This document shows positions 43,949 through 56,102 of a stretch of 64,000 bases of DNA, one piece after another. The translations under genes were made by a program, and so were the position numbers. Numbering within the stretch: the first letter of the stretch is position 1; each line of letters starts with the position of its first letter. Source of the stretch: Chenopodium formosanum (Eukaryota; Streptophyta; Magnoliopsida; Caryophyllales; Amaranthaceae). A model generated the notes under the pieces. It searched no databases, was not told the DNA's origin, and saw nothing but the letters and a program-made list of their open reading frames with translations. Where the stretch lies: assembly GCA_024500155.1 (NCBI GenBank), contig CM044877.1, positions 32,859,001 through 32,923,000 of the forward strand. The letters run 5' to 3'.

Positions 43949-46282
43949 GTGAGAATTTTTTTTTTTTTTTCTGAGGAAAAGTTCAAGGAGCCTTTTATTG
44001 ATAATTTATCCATCAAGACATATGGGGAAACCTCACAAGGGCATTGGTTCTCCCATAATTGTTCAGTACCATTGGGTGTCAAACAGGCTAAACTATGAAC
44101 AACTATGTTTCCACTAAGTTTGACATGGCTCCAAGAAACAGAAGAAAGAAAAGAGCAAGAAAATAAAATATCATCTAAAATAAAGTCTAAATCAGAGAAG
44201 AAAGTGATTCCTTTTTCAAGCTGCTTAATGAGGATTGCTATCAAATTCGAGTATGATATTTCCCATGTTGAAGCTGGTGGCAAGTCTGACAGCCCACGCT
44301 ACTACCTTCCCTTCAGCTATGATCGGGGGCCAATTAATAAGATTTGCAGCGATGAGTAGCAGCAAATATTACTACTCCTTCATGGTTTCTAGCGATGACA
44401 CCAAGACCAATCCATCCATCCTCAGCAAGGGAGGCGTCACAATTGATTTTGACCATCCCTTCTGGAAGAGCTTTCCAAGATTTCGGGCTTTACAAGAAGG
44501 CTTCTTCGTAGACCCATAGATCCTCTTGGAATAAGCCATACAATCAGCTGCTAAGAGAAAAACCCGCTTAATGATAATGGGATGGTAGGTGTCCTTGCTA
44601 TTAAAAATCATTTCATTTCTTCTACACCATATATGCCACATCAATATAGCACCCCTACACCTCTTTCTCTCCTCCAGTTTTAACCAAGAAACGATGAGAT
44701 CTAAGAAAGACAAACCTGATGGCCATAGGGACATCTCCACACAGTCACAGTCCACCCATAGATTGCGAACAGTCGAGCAATGAAACTGAACATGGCTCAT
44801 GGTTTCAGGGAAATCCATACACCATGGACACTCAACGCAATCAGTCATGTGTCTATAATGGAGATATGCACGGGTGGGAAGAGTAACGGTACTCACTCTC
44901 CAAATAAAATGACGAACCTTCGGAGTAACATTCAAGTTCGATAACTCAACCCAGTCATTGTGAAAATTCTTAAGATTGCAAGACTTACCGAGCATACAGG
45001 CCGTCTTCACCGAGTACTTGCCATCCATAGAAAAAGCCCAAGAAATGGAATCCAAACCCCCTGTAGAGCTCAAGGGTAGGGCAAGAATGCTACGAACGTC
45101 CTCCTTATTGAAGATCTTTTCAATTCTCGAAACATCTCACTCTCTTGCATTATGGTCAATCAAGTCACTAACACGGGAGACTTCATCGGACACAGGGGAA
45201 GCGATGAATCTGCTAGTACCATTGTCCACCCAAGGGTCATCCTATATGTCAACGGAAGATCCATTCCCTATTCTTCATATTATCCCTTCTTTGAGCAAGC
45301 CTTTGGAGGGCCATATACTTCGCCAAGAGAAGTTGCCCCCTACTCCGTGATTAGTTTTAAGGAAGCTCTTCCCTTTATAGTATTTAGCACTCAACACCTT
45401 GTTTAAAAGGGAGTCTGGATTACTAATATGTCTCCAAGATTGCCGACCGAGAAGAGCATCGTTAAAAACTTTCAAGTCCCTAAAACCCATATCCCCTAAG
45501 CATTTTGGAGAGCATAGATCTTTCCAACTCTTTCAATGAACCCTCCGTTTTGCCTCATCTTGACCCCACCAAAATCTGGCCATCAAAGCATATATGATCA
45601 ATCACCTCGGTAGGAATTTTATATACTCCCATAGTGTAGGTCGACATAGCCTGAATCACCGATTTAAGAAGAATGTCTTTCCCAGCTCTTGACAAAAAAA
45701 TTTCCTTCCACCCCGATAATTTTTTCCATATTCCATCCTTTAGAGCCGAAAAAATCAATTTCTTCGATGGTTGGTACTCTAAGATATCTCTCATGATTGT
45801 ATATTCGGCGCATCACGAGAATTCCCAATAACTCCTCTTGGACGACTGCATTGACTCCTTTACTGAAAGCGACCTCCGATTTATCATAATTAATTTTCTG
45901 CCCGAAAGCTTGTTCATATATGTCAAGAATTTTGACAATTTTTAAACACTCCCTTGGATTGGCTCTAGCAAAAACATGATTGTCGTCTGCAAAGAGAAGG
46001 TGAGAAATCACTAGGCCTCCACAGCAAGCCTTAGCCCCATGAATAGAGCCATCGTGTAAAGGTTTCCGTGAAAGACCAAAGAAAGCATCTGCAACAAGAA
46101 TAAATAAATACAGAGAGAGGGTCTCCCTGCCGGAGGCCTCTAGTAGGTACCACCGATCCACAAACATTGCCATTGACAATAAAGGAATATTTTATCGAGG
46201 TCACACAGTCCATAACAATCTTCACCCATCTTTCCGCAAATCCCATCTTTAAAAGCAGCTTTTCCAGAAATTTACCTTCTAT

Positions 46283-48359
46283 CACTATTAAAAATTAAGG
46301 TTTTTGCGACCACCTCTAACGGTCGCATAAAATAGCAAAAACGGTCGCAATTTATAATTGCGACTGTCAACGATAGTAAAGGGGTGGTCGTTATTACTTG
46401 GTCGCAAAAAAAAATTATTACGACTGTTTGACGGTCGCAGATTTATTGCGACCGTTTTTATTAATTTCAACGACCGCAAGGAAAATGGTCGTAAATATAA
46501 ACAATTGCGACCGGTAAAAACAGCGGTCGCAATTTTGGAAATTAGCGACCGCTTTTAGCCGTCGCTAAAATTTTTTAAAAAAAAAAAGAAAAAGAAAATT
46601 CACCCCCATCCCTGCTCTTCACAACCACGCCCCCCACCACCACCCAAGCCAACTTCACCACTGCCTCTTCCCAGCCAACCACCTTTACCCACCAACCAAA
46701 CACCTCGAAAACACCACCCAATCACCTCGACAATCCCAACCAGCCACCACGAAAATGAAACCCAAAAAAAAATCAAATATGGTCGAATTCAACCAGCAAA
46801 AATCAACCCAAAACATAGATAAAATCAAACAAAAAAAAAACCAAATTGAAATTAAACAAAATCAAACATAAACCCAAAAAGAACGAAATATTCAAACATA
46901 AAAATCAAACAAAATTAACCAAATTGAAATGAACGAAAATGGAACTTAAAAATAACAAAAACCAAACAAACCAACAAAAATTAACCCAAACACGAATAAA
47001 ATCAAACCCAGAAAAAAAAAAATCCAAACAAAAATTCAACGGAAAATAAAAAAAAAAACAGCAAAATTCGAAAGAATAACACATGGAAATTCGAATTAAT
47101 AAAAGTAATAATCCACAAACCAAAATAAAACAATTATCAAACCAAAATCAACAAAAAAATCAAACCCGAAATGAAATTAATAATAATCAACCCAAAATTC
47201 GAAACGAAAATCAAACATACTTTGTAATATTAACAAAATCAAACACAAAAATCGCCCAAAATTAAACCCATTAATTATACCAAAAAAAATAAACCCACAA
47301 CAATTAAACCAACAAATTCGAACAAAAATTCCAACAAAAATGAAATAAAACCCTCATAAATCGAAAACAAACATAAATTAAACCCACCTTTGTCAATATT
47401 TTTTCCTCTAATGTTTCATATGGTTGAATTCGACCACAAAAACTCCAGGTCTGGAATTTTTATGTTCGAATTTGACCATTAATACCATAATTCATTTGTT
47501 TCTCGTTGAATAAGGATTCTTTATTGCCTAGACGGAGGGAGGAGCAGAAGAAGAAGAGAAAATAGATTAGGGAAAAGAGGAAAGAGAATGGGAAAGGTCA
47601 GGGAAAGAAGAAGAGAAAAGAGGAGAGAGGCGTGAAAATGAGAGGAGAGAGAAAATGAAGAGAAAATGAGAGGAGAGAGGCGTGAAAATGAGGGGCGGCT
47701 GTTAGGGTTAGTAAATTAGGGTTGAGGTGAGATGGGTGAGTATTTATACCCGAATATTTTTTTATTAAAAAAAAGCTTTTTACGACCGTCTTGACGGTCG
47801 CAAATTATGACATTTACGACAGTCTCTTTGACGGTCGCAGATTATGAATTTTACGACCGTCTTTGACGATCGCAGATTAGGACATTTACGACCGTCTCTT
47901 GGACGGTCGCAGATTATGACATTTACGACCTTCTTTGACGGTCGCAGATTATGACATTTACGACCGTCTCTTAAACGGTCGCAGATTATGACATTTACGA
48001 CCGTCTTTGGCGGTCGCAGATTATGACATTTACGACCGTCTCTTGGACGGTCTCAGATTATGCCATTTACGACCGTCTTTGACGGTCGCAAATTAGGACA
48101 TTTACGACCGTCTCTTGGACGGTCGCAGATTATGACATTTACGACCGTCTTTGACGGTCGCAAACGATTTATTTTAATTTAGAAATATTTTTAATTGTTA
48201 AAACATCCTAGCAACTGTCTTAAAAGCGGAAAACGATCGCAAAACGGTCGCAAATTTGCGACCGTTGTCAAAGCAGTCGTAATATTGCGACCGCATAAAA
48301 AACGGTCGCAAATGACGGTCGTAGGAAAACGGTCGCAATTTAGCCGAATTTTAGTAGTG
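46283..48359. mobile_element. CACTA family A, copy 2, complete non-autonomous element
   Basis: The ends are CACTATTAAAAATTAAGG and CCGAATTTTAGTAGTG, with the 3-bp duplication TAT (46280-46282, 48360-48362). Removing the element and one TAT rejoins the LINE reverse transcriptase in frame. It contains subterminal ACGGTCGCAA words, a CCACCACC-rich part, an A/C-rich middle (46740-47400) with Lys/Asn-coding noise, a GAGA-rich part and a palindrome array. No transposase is encoded. It is the best reference for copy 1 at 8884-19317. Confidence 0.92.
47779..48164. repeat. Eleven-unit palindromic array alternating 35- and 37-bp forms
   Basis: Units read TTTACGACCGTCTTTGACGG then TCGCAGATTATGACA, or the longer version with CTCTTGGA in the loop. 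From unit 2 on, long and short forms strictly alternate. Each unit is an inverted repeat (ACGACCGTC/GACGGTCG). Such subterminal repeats are where CACTA proteins of the TNPA type bind. Confidence 0.9.
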
Positions 48360-50051
48360 TATTCTTTCGTAGGCCTTACTCATATCAAGCTTCATAGAAA
48401 TAGTATCCTTCATATTCTTACTCCTCTATTTCATCGTATGAAACAATTCTGGAGCAATTAGGGCATTGTCAATAATAAGCCATCCCGGAATGATATCACT
48501 CCGATTCTTCGAAATAATGATTGGGAGAATAGATTTGAGTCTCATAACAAAGGCTTTCGAAGCTATTTTTTATAGTACATTGCATAGAGCTATAAGCCTA
48601 AATTCTGACATCATAGTAGGAGATTTGACCTTCGGGATAAGGACAATGTTAGTAAAATTAATAGGGCTAATAGACTCATTACCCTGTAAAACGTTACTAA
48701 CGAATCTAGCTACATCATCTCCGACAATATGCCAAAATTTCTGAAAAAATATAGCATGCATATTGTCAGGTCCCGGGGCCTTGCAAGGGCGCATCTAATT
48801 CAAGGAATCAAAGATCTCATTTTTCGAGAAGGGCCGAAGGATCTCAGAATTGATGTCGGGGTGATAAGTTGCTTTGTCAAATAAAGAACTTTATCACAAG
48901 CTTTTATCGTAGAAGCACATGCTGTAAATAAATTTTAATAGAAGCTCTGATATATCTTCTCCAATTCCTCCTCTTCCTCACGCTAAGTACCCTCCGAGTC
49001 AAATAGACCCATAATTCCATTCTTCTTCCTTCTCTGCGATGCTTTATGGTGGAAATATTTGGTATTCCGTTCCCCGTCTTTAATTTCTGAGGCTCTAGAT
49101 CGCAGATACCAGTTGGCTTCCTGTTTATCATGTAACTCCTCAAGCTTCTTCTCGATGTCCGCACACTTAGCAAGAGAAGTATCTGACACCTCTTCAGCTT
49201 GTGTCTCTTTGAGCTCATTCTCTAGCTTTTCCACCTGTTTCTCTAGGCCTTGGAATTTTCATCTACTCCAGACTTGGAGTTCCCCTGCGACACTCTTGAT
49301 CCACTTTTCCACTTTCCCCCCTGTACCACGCCAAGCACACTGGGCAATATCCATACATTCATTCTCTAGGAGCCAACAAGTCTCAAAGAGAAACCTCTTC
49401 CTTTTCTTCTTTCTATGAGCACCAACCTTGAGGAGAATAGGTGAGTGATCAGACTTAACTGTCGCCATATTCTGAACAACTAGGTCGAGGGAGCTATTGG
49501 ACACAAAACGATCCAATCTTTCTCTGATGAGAGTCTGCAAACCCTCTTTCCCATGTAAACCATTGACCAACAAAGTGCAGGTCGATAAGATCACAGTCAC
49601 AAAGAGTGTCACGGAACTCAGGTATGGCTCTCCTCTTATTAACCCCACCTACCTTCTCATCATACAACAATATTTCATTAAAATCCCCTCTAAACAAAAT
49701 TGGTCCGTCAAAATTGTCACAAAGATTTCTAATTAAGGACCAAGTTTTGTTTTTGTTACCAACTTCCGGCCAACCATAAAGTCCAACAAAGCGCCATGAA
49801 ACCCCAAGGCTCGTTTTGACATCTCGACAAATATGATTAAGCAAAAAGGAGGATAAAGAAAAATCTACACTATCATTCCAGTACAAGCATAAGCCACCAG
49901 ATCTACCAATACTACTAACACCAAAAACATAGAAAAAACAAATCTATTTTTATTATTTTCAGCAATCTTTTTATTCACTTTAGTTTCTAAAAAAAAAACA
50001 CTAAATCAGGACATAGGGAATTGCACCACTTACGTAGTGCTCGAACTGCAC

Positions 50052-52884
50052 TGTAATCCCCCGCATTTTTTAAATATTTTATAAATGAAAATTTATTTTA
50101 TTTATAATATTTATTTGTTATTTTTCATAATTTAATTTCAAAAGTTTCAAATTATTAATCTGGGTCAAAATTTATTTGAACAAATTATTTTATGCACCTT
50201 TATTCTACAATTTATGTCCAATCACACAAGCCTAACCCATTTGTAATCGACCCATTATTTTTATGAGGCCCAATCTTCTTATTTACCCTACAATTCTCTC
50301 CTATAAATACCCCATGAATCCCCAAAAAAATTTCTCACACAAAAGGTTAGTCTTATTTTCTTTCTCCTTTGTTTTATTAATTTGTGTAATTATAATTATT
50401 GATTATGGGTTTTGATTTTATTGTTTGAAATTAATTTAATTAGTATCAAATTGTATTTTGATGATTAAACTTTATAATTTCAGATTTTATAAGTGTCATA
50501 ATTTTCAGATTTTGTAAATTTTATAGCCTAGGGTTTATAATTATTGAAAATCATGATTTTAGGGTTTTTATGAACAATTGATTTAAGGCTTTTATAGTAA
50601 TGATGTTTTGAAATTTTGGTGATTATAAGTACTAATTAGTTTAACTTAATTCCAGATTGTTTTGAACACTTAAATTCGTGTTTTTATTTTAAGATTTCCG
50701 TTCATTAATATTAATCCCGTTTTAATCCCGATCAGGTTCTGAACTCATCCGATTTTGACAAAAAAGTAGTGTTTTCCATGTGGAAACAATCTTTTAAGAA
50801 AGACTCACTACCTTTGGTAGTGAGCACCATCCTCTCGTGGCCAATTTTTTGGGCAGTTTTTGATTTTAACGAAGTTTTTTTATACTCAAAATATTATCCT
50901 TGAGTTTGATTAATAAAATTAATTATGTTTAAATTTAATTAAGCATAAATATATTTTTTTTATTGAAATTTTAAGTGCTGGAAATAGTTCCTAAGTACTA
51001 CTTTTGATGTTTTATAAAAAGGGTTTAATCACCCATTAAAAAGGGAGATTATTAGAGGTTTTTAAATAATTTTCAGATTTTTATTAGACTTTTAACTTGC
51101 TGTAATTTCATGTATAAGAGTGTATTTTAAGGTTTTTATGAAGAAAATTTAAAGAACTATATATAAGCCTTTAATTTTAACTAAAGGGAGGGTTTTAAAG
51201 TGTTGTTTGATTTGGATTTTGATGGTTTTAAAGAAAGTTAGTGTTGCTGTAAATTTGATTGATTGGGTATTGATTGAGATGTTATTGTTTGGATTAGGAG
51301 AGGAGTTTTTTTGAAGGTGATTTCTAGTTTTTAAGTGGCCAACCGAATTGTTTACACGAGGTACGTACATGTCTACTTCGTTGTAAGTAGTATCATGTTT
51401 AGGTACCAAAGAAAAGAACTTAGTTTCATGATTAGAGAACACTTGGATGAAAATTGTTTGGTTATACATTTAATTAATTCATTTGCTTATGTTTATGAAA
51501 CATGTTTTGGTGAATTGATTATGTTTGTATGGAATTATGGATGCAAACATGTTGAATTATATTGGATTAATTGTTTGTATAGAATGTTGATACAAGCATA
51601 TTTTTATTGGATCGGTTTGTTAACCACATTTGGATTATTAAAGGATTGAAACTGAATGGTTTAAGTGGAATGAATTTATTAATTATTCCACAAGGTTGTT
51701 ATTTATTTTATTACTCAATCATGAATTGTTAGTATGTTGAGTAAAGGTGGATTAAGCCGAAATGGCTAGGTGGGTTGACTATGTTCAACAATTTTGAATA
51801 ATTTGGAAGTTTAATGGAATTAAAGGTTAACTTGTGATGTGATCACCATTGTCCTAAATAAGATTAAAAGTAAATTGATGTATGATTTTTATGTATGGTC
51901 TATTTGATTGAGTCGACTATTAATTAAAATTGTAATCACGTAAAGTGAAACATGGATGAGCAATAAAACTCTGGAAAGCGTGCACTTCTAGAGTATTGAC
52001 AATTATGGGTTGGGGTACACGGTGGTAGCCCGTGGCTTTCCGAGGCTTGTTTGATCAACATGTCCTCTTCTCTTTTGGTATTTACATTTTTATTTTACAA
52101 TGAAAGTTAGATGAGATCCTAGACTAACTTTGTGAGAATGGAGTCGCGCCCATTCTTGCATCGCGCTAAACTTTTATTTTAAATGGTCATTTGGGACCAA
52201 AATGATTTGGTGGATTGGACAACCTCGTCTATTGCTTACTCCAAACTAAATTAATAAAATTAAGTATAAAGAATCAAGTGTTTGGAATTTATTAGCAAGT
52301 ATGTTGAGTCGATTGAATTGTTTAAGAGTGGAGTCTTGATTAATGAATTCAAGTTGTATGTTTATTTACTTTAATTAGTTGAGCATGTCAGGTTTTGTAC
52401 GTTGTAGCTTGTATGTACTCAGCTTTGCTGATTGCGTGCTTTTGTGTGTTTCTTTTGGTCATGGCCTTCGCCTTTCAATGACCCTGTGATGATCCAATTA
52501 TTACACTTGTATTATTGGGGAGCAGTATTGCACAGGTTAGCTTGATGATGTGAAGTTCGGGGATTTGACATACGCATTGTCAAGGGATTGGTGTGATTGA
52601 GAGTATTCGTTCTTTGTGTTGAACTTATTTATGTTTTACTATTCTAATTATGTTTTGGGATTTTGATTATTGGTTTCTAAATAAGGGTCTTTATGGTTCC
52701 AATTTGTAAGCTTTGACTTATTGGTTTTCTAAATTATGTTATTTTAAGATTTAAGTTGGATTTCCGCTGCAATACTTTGATAAAGCCTTAACGTTTTAAC
52801 ACGTGGCGGTAACATGCCAATGATTCTCCTTTATTTTTATTTAAAGTAAGTGGTTTTAAAAGGGAGAATTATTGGGGTGTTACA
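50052..52884 (+). mobile_element. Solo LTR (Tekay-like gypsy), 2833 bp, TGCAC target duplication
   Basis: It begins TGTAATCCCCCGCATTT and ends TTGGGGTGTTACA, with TGCAC at 50047-50051 and 52885-52889. CTCCTATAAATACCCC near 50308 is the likely promoter. TTTCCGCTGCAATA near the right end matches the corresponding part of the fragment at 9472. No coding content is seen in 2.8 kb; short frames are AT-rich noise. Confidence 0.9.
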
Positions 52885-52928
52885 TGCACGAGGGCTAGCT
52901 AGTCTCCTGTAGTTCCAACATAAGGTAC

Positions 52929-53126
52929 TCATTGCTGAGGGCGGGGTTGAGACGAGTCAACCTCCGCCGGACTAGAGGAGTGATGAGTCTTCGCAAGGGT
53001 AGCTTTAAATTTCTTCCCAACCAAAGTCTCGTGCACATCCATCTCTTCATAATGATTAATTTGCTTCCTTTTACCCAGGGGCGGATTTATTAAGGTGCAC
53101 AGTGAGTCACGTGACTCACCAGCACA

Positions 53127-53167
<41 letters not shown>

Positions 53168-53391
53168 CAAAGAGACCGCCATTACAGATAAGGGGTCTCT
53201 TTGTTGTTTCTAGTTGAGTTTAGACCACTGTCTGTTTTATAAATATCAAAGAGACCGCCTTTTAAAATATAAAATAGGCGATCTCTTTGTTGCTGCTATT
53301 GTCAGGTACTGATAATGAATATTTTTGCGGTACTTTATATTTTATTAAAGAGACCTGTTATGTTAAATAACTGGTCTCTTAAGTTATTCCA

Positions 53392-53438
<47 letters not shown>

Positions 53439-54820
53439 ATTCTTGTTTTTATTTATACTATATTTGTGCAACTAATTTAATATTTTCCCACAAAACTAAT
53501 TAAGTACAAAAAATCATAAAGTAAGTTTAATTTAATAGTTTAATAGTACTAGTATTTATTTTTTATGTCTTTTTTTTGGATTGAAATTATTTTGGTAAAA
53601 TATAACTTTTTTTAATATAATTTTTGGATTGAAACAAGTGATTAATTATTGATAGTGACTCATAAGTTCGAAAATCCTAGATCCGTCACTGCTTTTACCA
53701 CTAAGAACATTTTGCTCCTCCGTTAATAAATCAATATCTCTATCAATGCGTCTCCAAGTCTTCTCAGAGTAACCACCAGCCCTTTTCTTTCTCTTGCTAT
53801 TCTCTTCCTGAGCTGAAGAAGAAATTACAGAATTCACGGGTATAGCAATTAAATTATGCAGGTCTGTTCTAGGAATAACAAGGGCCTGCTCAGCATTGAT
53901 CACCCCCTCCTCCTTTTCAGCATTGGTAGAACCTTGAGGAGTCATGTCCCACTTTCTAAACCTGATACTTTCGAGCTTAAATTAACAGAGAAGGATAATT
54001 TACAGGCTGCACTAGGGGGTCTCTTACACAGCACCGAAGGGTCATTGTAGCCAGGGAGTTAGTGGCATGAGCTTTAATTTTTGACAACCAGGTCTTTTCT
54101 TTTTCACGATAAAAAACTGAAAATCGAGTAGCTTTCTTAGGAGAAGCACCAAGCCATGGGCCATATTCATAAACAACTCCATTTTTCACTTCGTCCTCAT
54201 CAACAAATTGGCATTTGATATTAGTATGATCCATTCTACCACAATCGTAGCAAAAATTCGCAAGTCTTTCATATTGTAATAAGGTCCATTAACAATTTTA
54301 ATCCCCCTACGAAAGGGTTTGTGAATGTCTATTAGGATTTTAACCCGTAGTTATTCGTCCCAACCGAGTGGATCAGCATCATCGAATTCAGACGTTCTTT
54401 TGTTAAAAGGAACGTCTCTAATTCTAAGCCAAAAAGGGGAATTAACAAATCTTACCTCCAAAGGTTGTTCATCGCTAATAATTTCAGTCAGCAATAGCAA
54501 TTTTTAGTCAAAAAACCAAGGGCATCCCTCCATAACTTTCTTCTTATCATCCTCGGTAAAGAATTGGAAGATGAACAGGTTTGTTTCCACATTCGAAAAG
54601 CCACATTACCCCTAACCTTCCACACGTTCAGAAGCATTCTTTTCATCCCCTCGACATTGAACGGTCTCGTCACCAGAAGCTTTCCAACCAGAGTCAGGGA
54701 AATCTGGGCCTTTGTGTTCTCATTGACACTGGTTTCGCACTCATCGCCAATAACCTTATTCTCTTCTTCTGTCAATTGCAATTTCTCCAATTCTTCCAGC
54801 AGATTAGACTCCATGATCAA
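52929..54820 (-). pseudogene. LINE ORF1 (DUF4283-type, CCHC), interrupted
   Basis: Starts at about 54820 (MIMESNLLEEL). The DUF4283-type region has VGKLLVTRPFNVEGMKRMLL and FWLRIRDVPF. A zinc knuckle CYDCGRMDHTNIKC (about 54250-54205) keeps the C-x2-C-x4-H-x4-C spacing. A basic tail with SKRKKRAGGYSEKTW follows (near 53780). The hAT MITE splits the region near 53076-53691. The last part, KKFKATLAKTHHSSS, ends with TGA at 52931-52929, overlapping the ORF2 ATG. Several frameshifts (near 54490, 54240 and 53970) break it. Confidence 0.82.
53076..53691. mobile_element. hAT-type MITE, 616 bp, CTTTTACC target duplication
   Basis: The ends are CAGGGGCGGATTTA and TAGATCCGTCACTG, with the perfect 8-bp duplication CTTTTACC (53068-53075, 53692-53699). 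Inside lie an 18-bp palindrome GTGAGTCACGTGACTCAC (53102-53119), a 38-A run (53128-53165), inverted AGAGACC/GGTCTCT words and a 40-T run (53395-53434). Confidence 0.9.
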
Positions 54821-54978
54821 AGCAGAGATGAGAGGGGAAAAAACAGAGAATATTGATGGGGAAATAAAAAAAGAAACTCACTCGAAACAGAACTATACGA
54901 GCAGCCCTAGTCGAGGGACGAGAGCAAACCATATGCAAGGGACTTTTTCTGATTTTAAAGTAAATATATTGTGAGAAT

Positions 54979-56102
54979 ATTATTGCAAAGGAGATCATAT
55001 ATAAATGTTGTTACTTTCTAAATTATAATCCCAAAATATATACATGTATATACATACTATGACGTACTTAAATTCTAAAGGGGGTGCCCTAGTTGCTCTT
55101 CTTGATAAACAAGAAGTGTATCTTTAGTGGCAATTGTGTAATAAAAACGCTTTGGAAATTGTAAAAAAAAGGTATTATAATAAGAATAATTGTTGACCTT
55201 AATACACACTGAAGCTGACGTGCACCAATGTAGACGGTGTTAAATGGTGAATTACGTCATCTGTCAAAGTTATCATTAAAACCATAGTTACAACCACCAT
55301 CAACCATATACCACCATAAACCACCATCATCTTCGTCGTCCCCTATTTTCTTCAACCTCCTTAGCTTTTGCCGCCAAAAGTAAACGAAAAACCCTAATAA
55401 ATATAGAGAAATTAGGGCTTGGTTAACCTTTTAGGGCAAGGTTTGACTTCCCTTCATCGAAAATGTTTGTGCATTCCAATTTCTCCATTGAATTTCATTG
55501 AAGGAGGTGAGAGAATGAAGATAAGATGGAGGAAGGAGAAAGGATAGAGGAAAAGAATGCCAAATTAAGACTTAGTGGCAGTTTTCATTGAAAATAGGCA
55601 GTCAAATGAAAAAGTCACTTATACCCGGCCCTCATATTCTTGCGAAAATGGACCAATTTACCCTCTTGAGAATCAAAAAGAGAAACTTGGAATTCCCCAA
55701 TTCTAATTATGGGTTGAATTGTTCTAGCTAAATGATAATATCTCTCTCAAATTAACTTTAATCGAGTAGATTTTCGATTTTAAGAGTTGCTCACATATTC
55801 TATTATATGATCATGATTATATTAAAAAAAAAAAGGTTAAAATGTGGCATATTAATTAGAAACGAAAAGAATAGTAATGACATTGAATCCCGATTAAGGT
55901 TCATTTAGGTTCAAGCCCATTTCAATTTTAGAATAGTGATTACATGTCTACATATCATTTTGGATAGTCTAACATTAATTGTTTTTGGTGTTGATTATAA
56001 GAATTGAAGAACTCATAACGGATGGACCTTTTTTTTTTTTTTTTTTTTTTTTCAGGGAAAGCAAGTTAGCCTTCATTAATTGGTGGACAAATTGTTCATT
56101 AG
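54979..56102. other. Resumed original flank, then unassigned sequence and a LINE-tail-like end
   Basis: With the nested block removed, this continues the sequence left of 30714, i.e. the ABCG11 downstream flank. 55300-55700 is moderately GC-rich, with ACCACCATCATCTTC and a GA-rich stretch, but no convincing ORF. At about 56031-56054 there is a T run followed by CAGGGAAAGCAAG and CTTCATTAATTGG, resembling the minus-strand 3' end of an L1 tail (compare 43960-44000). The LTR at 56103 cuts it. Confidence 0.45.

Larger units (their letters stand above)
44040..52932 (-). pseudogene. LINE ORF2 (endonuclease, RT, zinc region, RNase H), interrupted
   Basis: The start ATG at 52932-52930 opens MSTLCWNYR. 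The solo LTR cuts it 16 codons in, and the frame resumes at about 50046 with VRALRKWCNSLCPDLV and LETKV. Endonuclease blocks GDFNEILL and KSDHSPILL follow (49700-49430). RT starts with APGPDNMHAIFF (48790). The CACTA lies inside LDMSKAYERI / EGKFLEKLL. Then come LRQGDPLS, the catalytic FADD at 45982-45993 and a zf-RVT part with ECPWCMDFPETMSHVQFHC (about 44840-44780). A C-terminal RNase H-like region has SLAEDGWIGLGVIA-type sequence (about 44440-44390). Many frameshifts are present. Confidence 0.85.
43957..54970 (-). mobile_element. L1-type LINE with RNase H, decayed and interrupted
   Basis: The minus-strand poly(A) tail appears as a T run at 43956-43970 and AATAAA reads on the minus strand near 44000. 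The 8-bp duplication GTGAGAAT lies at 43949-43956 and 54971-54978, so the full element is bounded. ORF1 and ORF2 overlap as ATGA. Three later insertions split it: a CACTA (46283-48359), a solo LTR (50052-52884) and a hAT MITE (53076-53691). Numerous frameshifts inactivate both ORFs. Confidence 0.88.

Noticed and set aside
43936..44283. Minus-strand 115-codon frame near the LINE end
   Set aside because: It is a mixture of decayed RNase H region, 3' UTR and poly(A) tail of the LINE, not a separate gene.
47779..48164. Regularly spaced repeats resembling a CRISPR array
   Set aside because: The units abut without unique spacers, are palindromic, and lie inside a plant CACTA element with clear ends and target duplication.
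51335..51649. 104-codon frame in the long solo LTR
   Set aside because: AT-rich, no domain, and within an LTR bounded by a target duplication.
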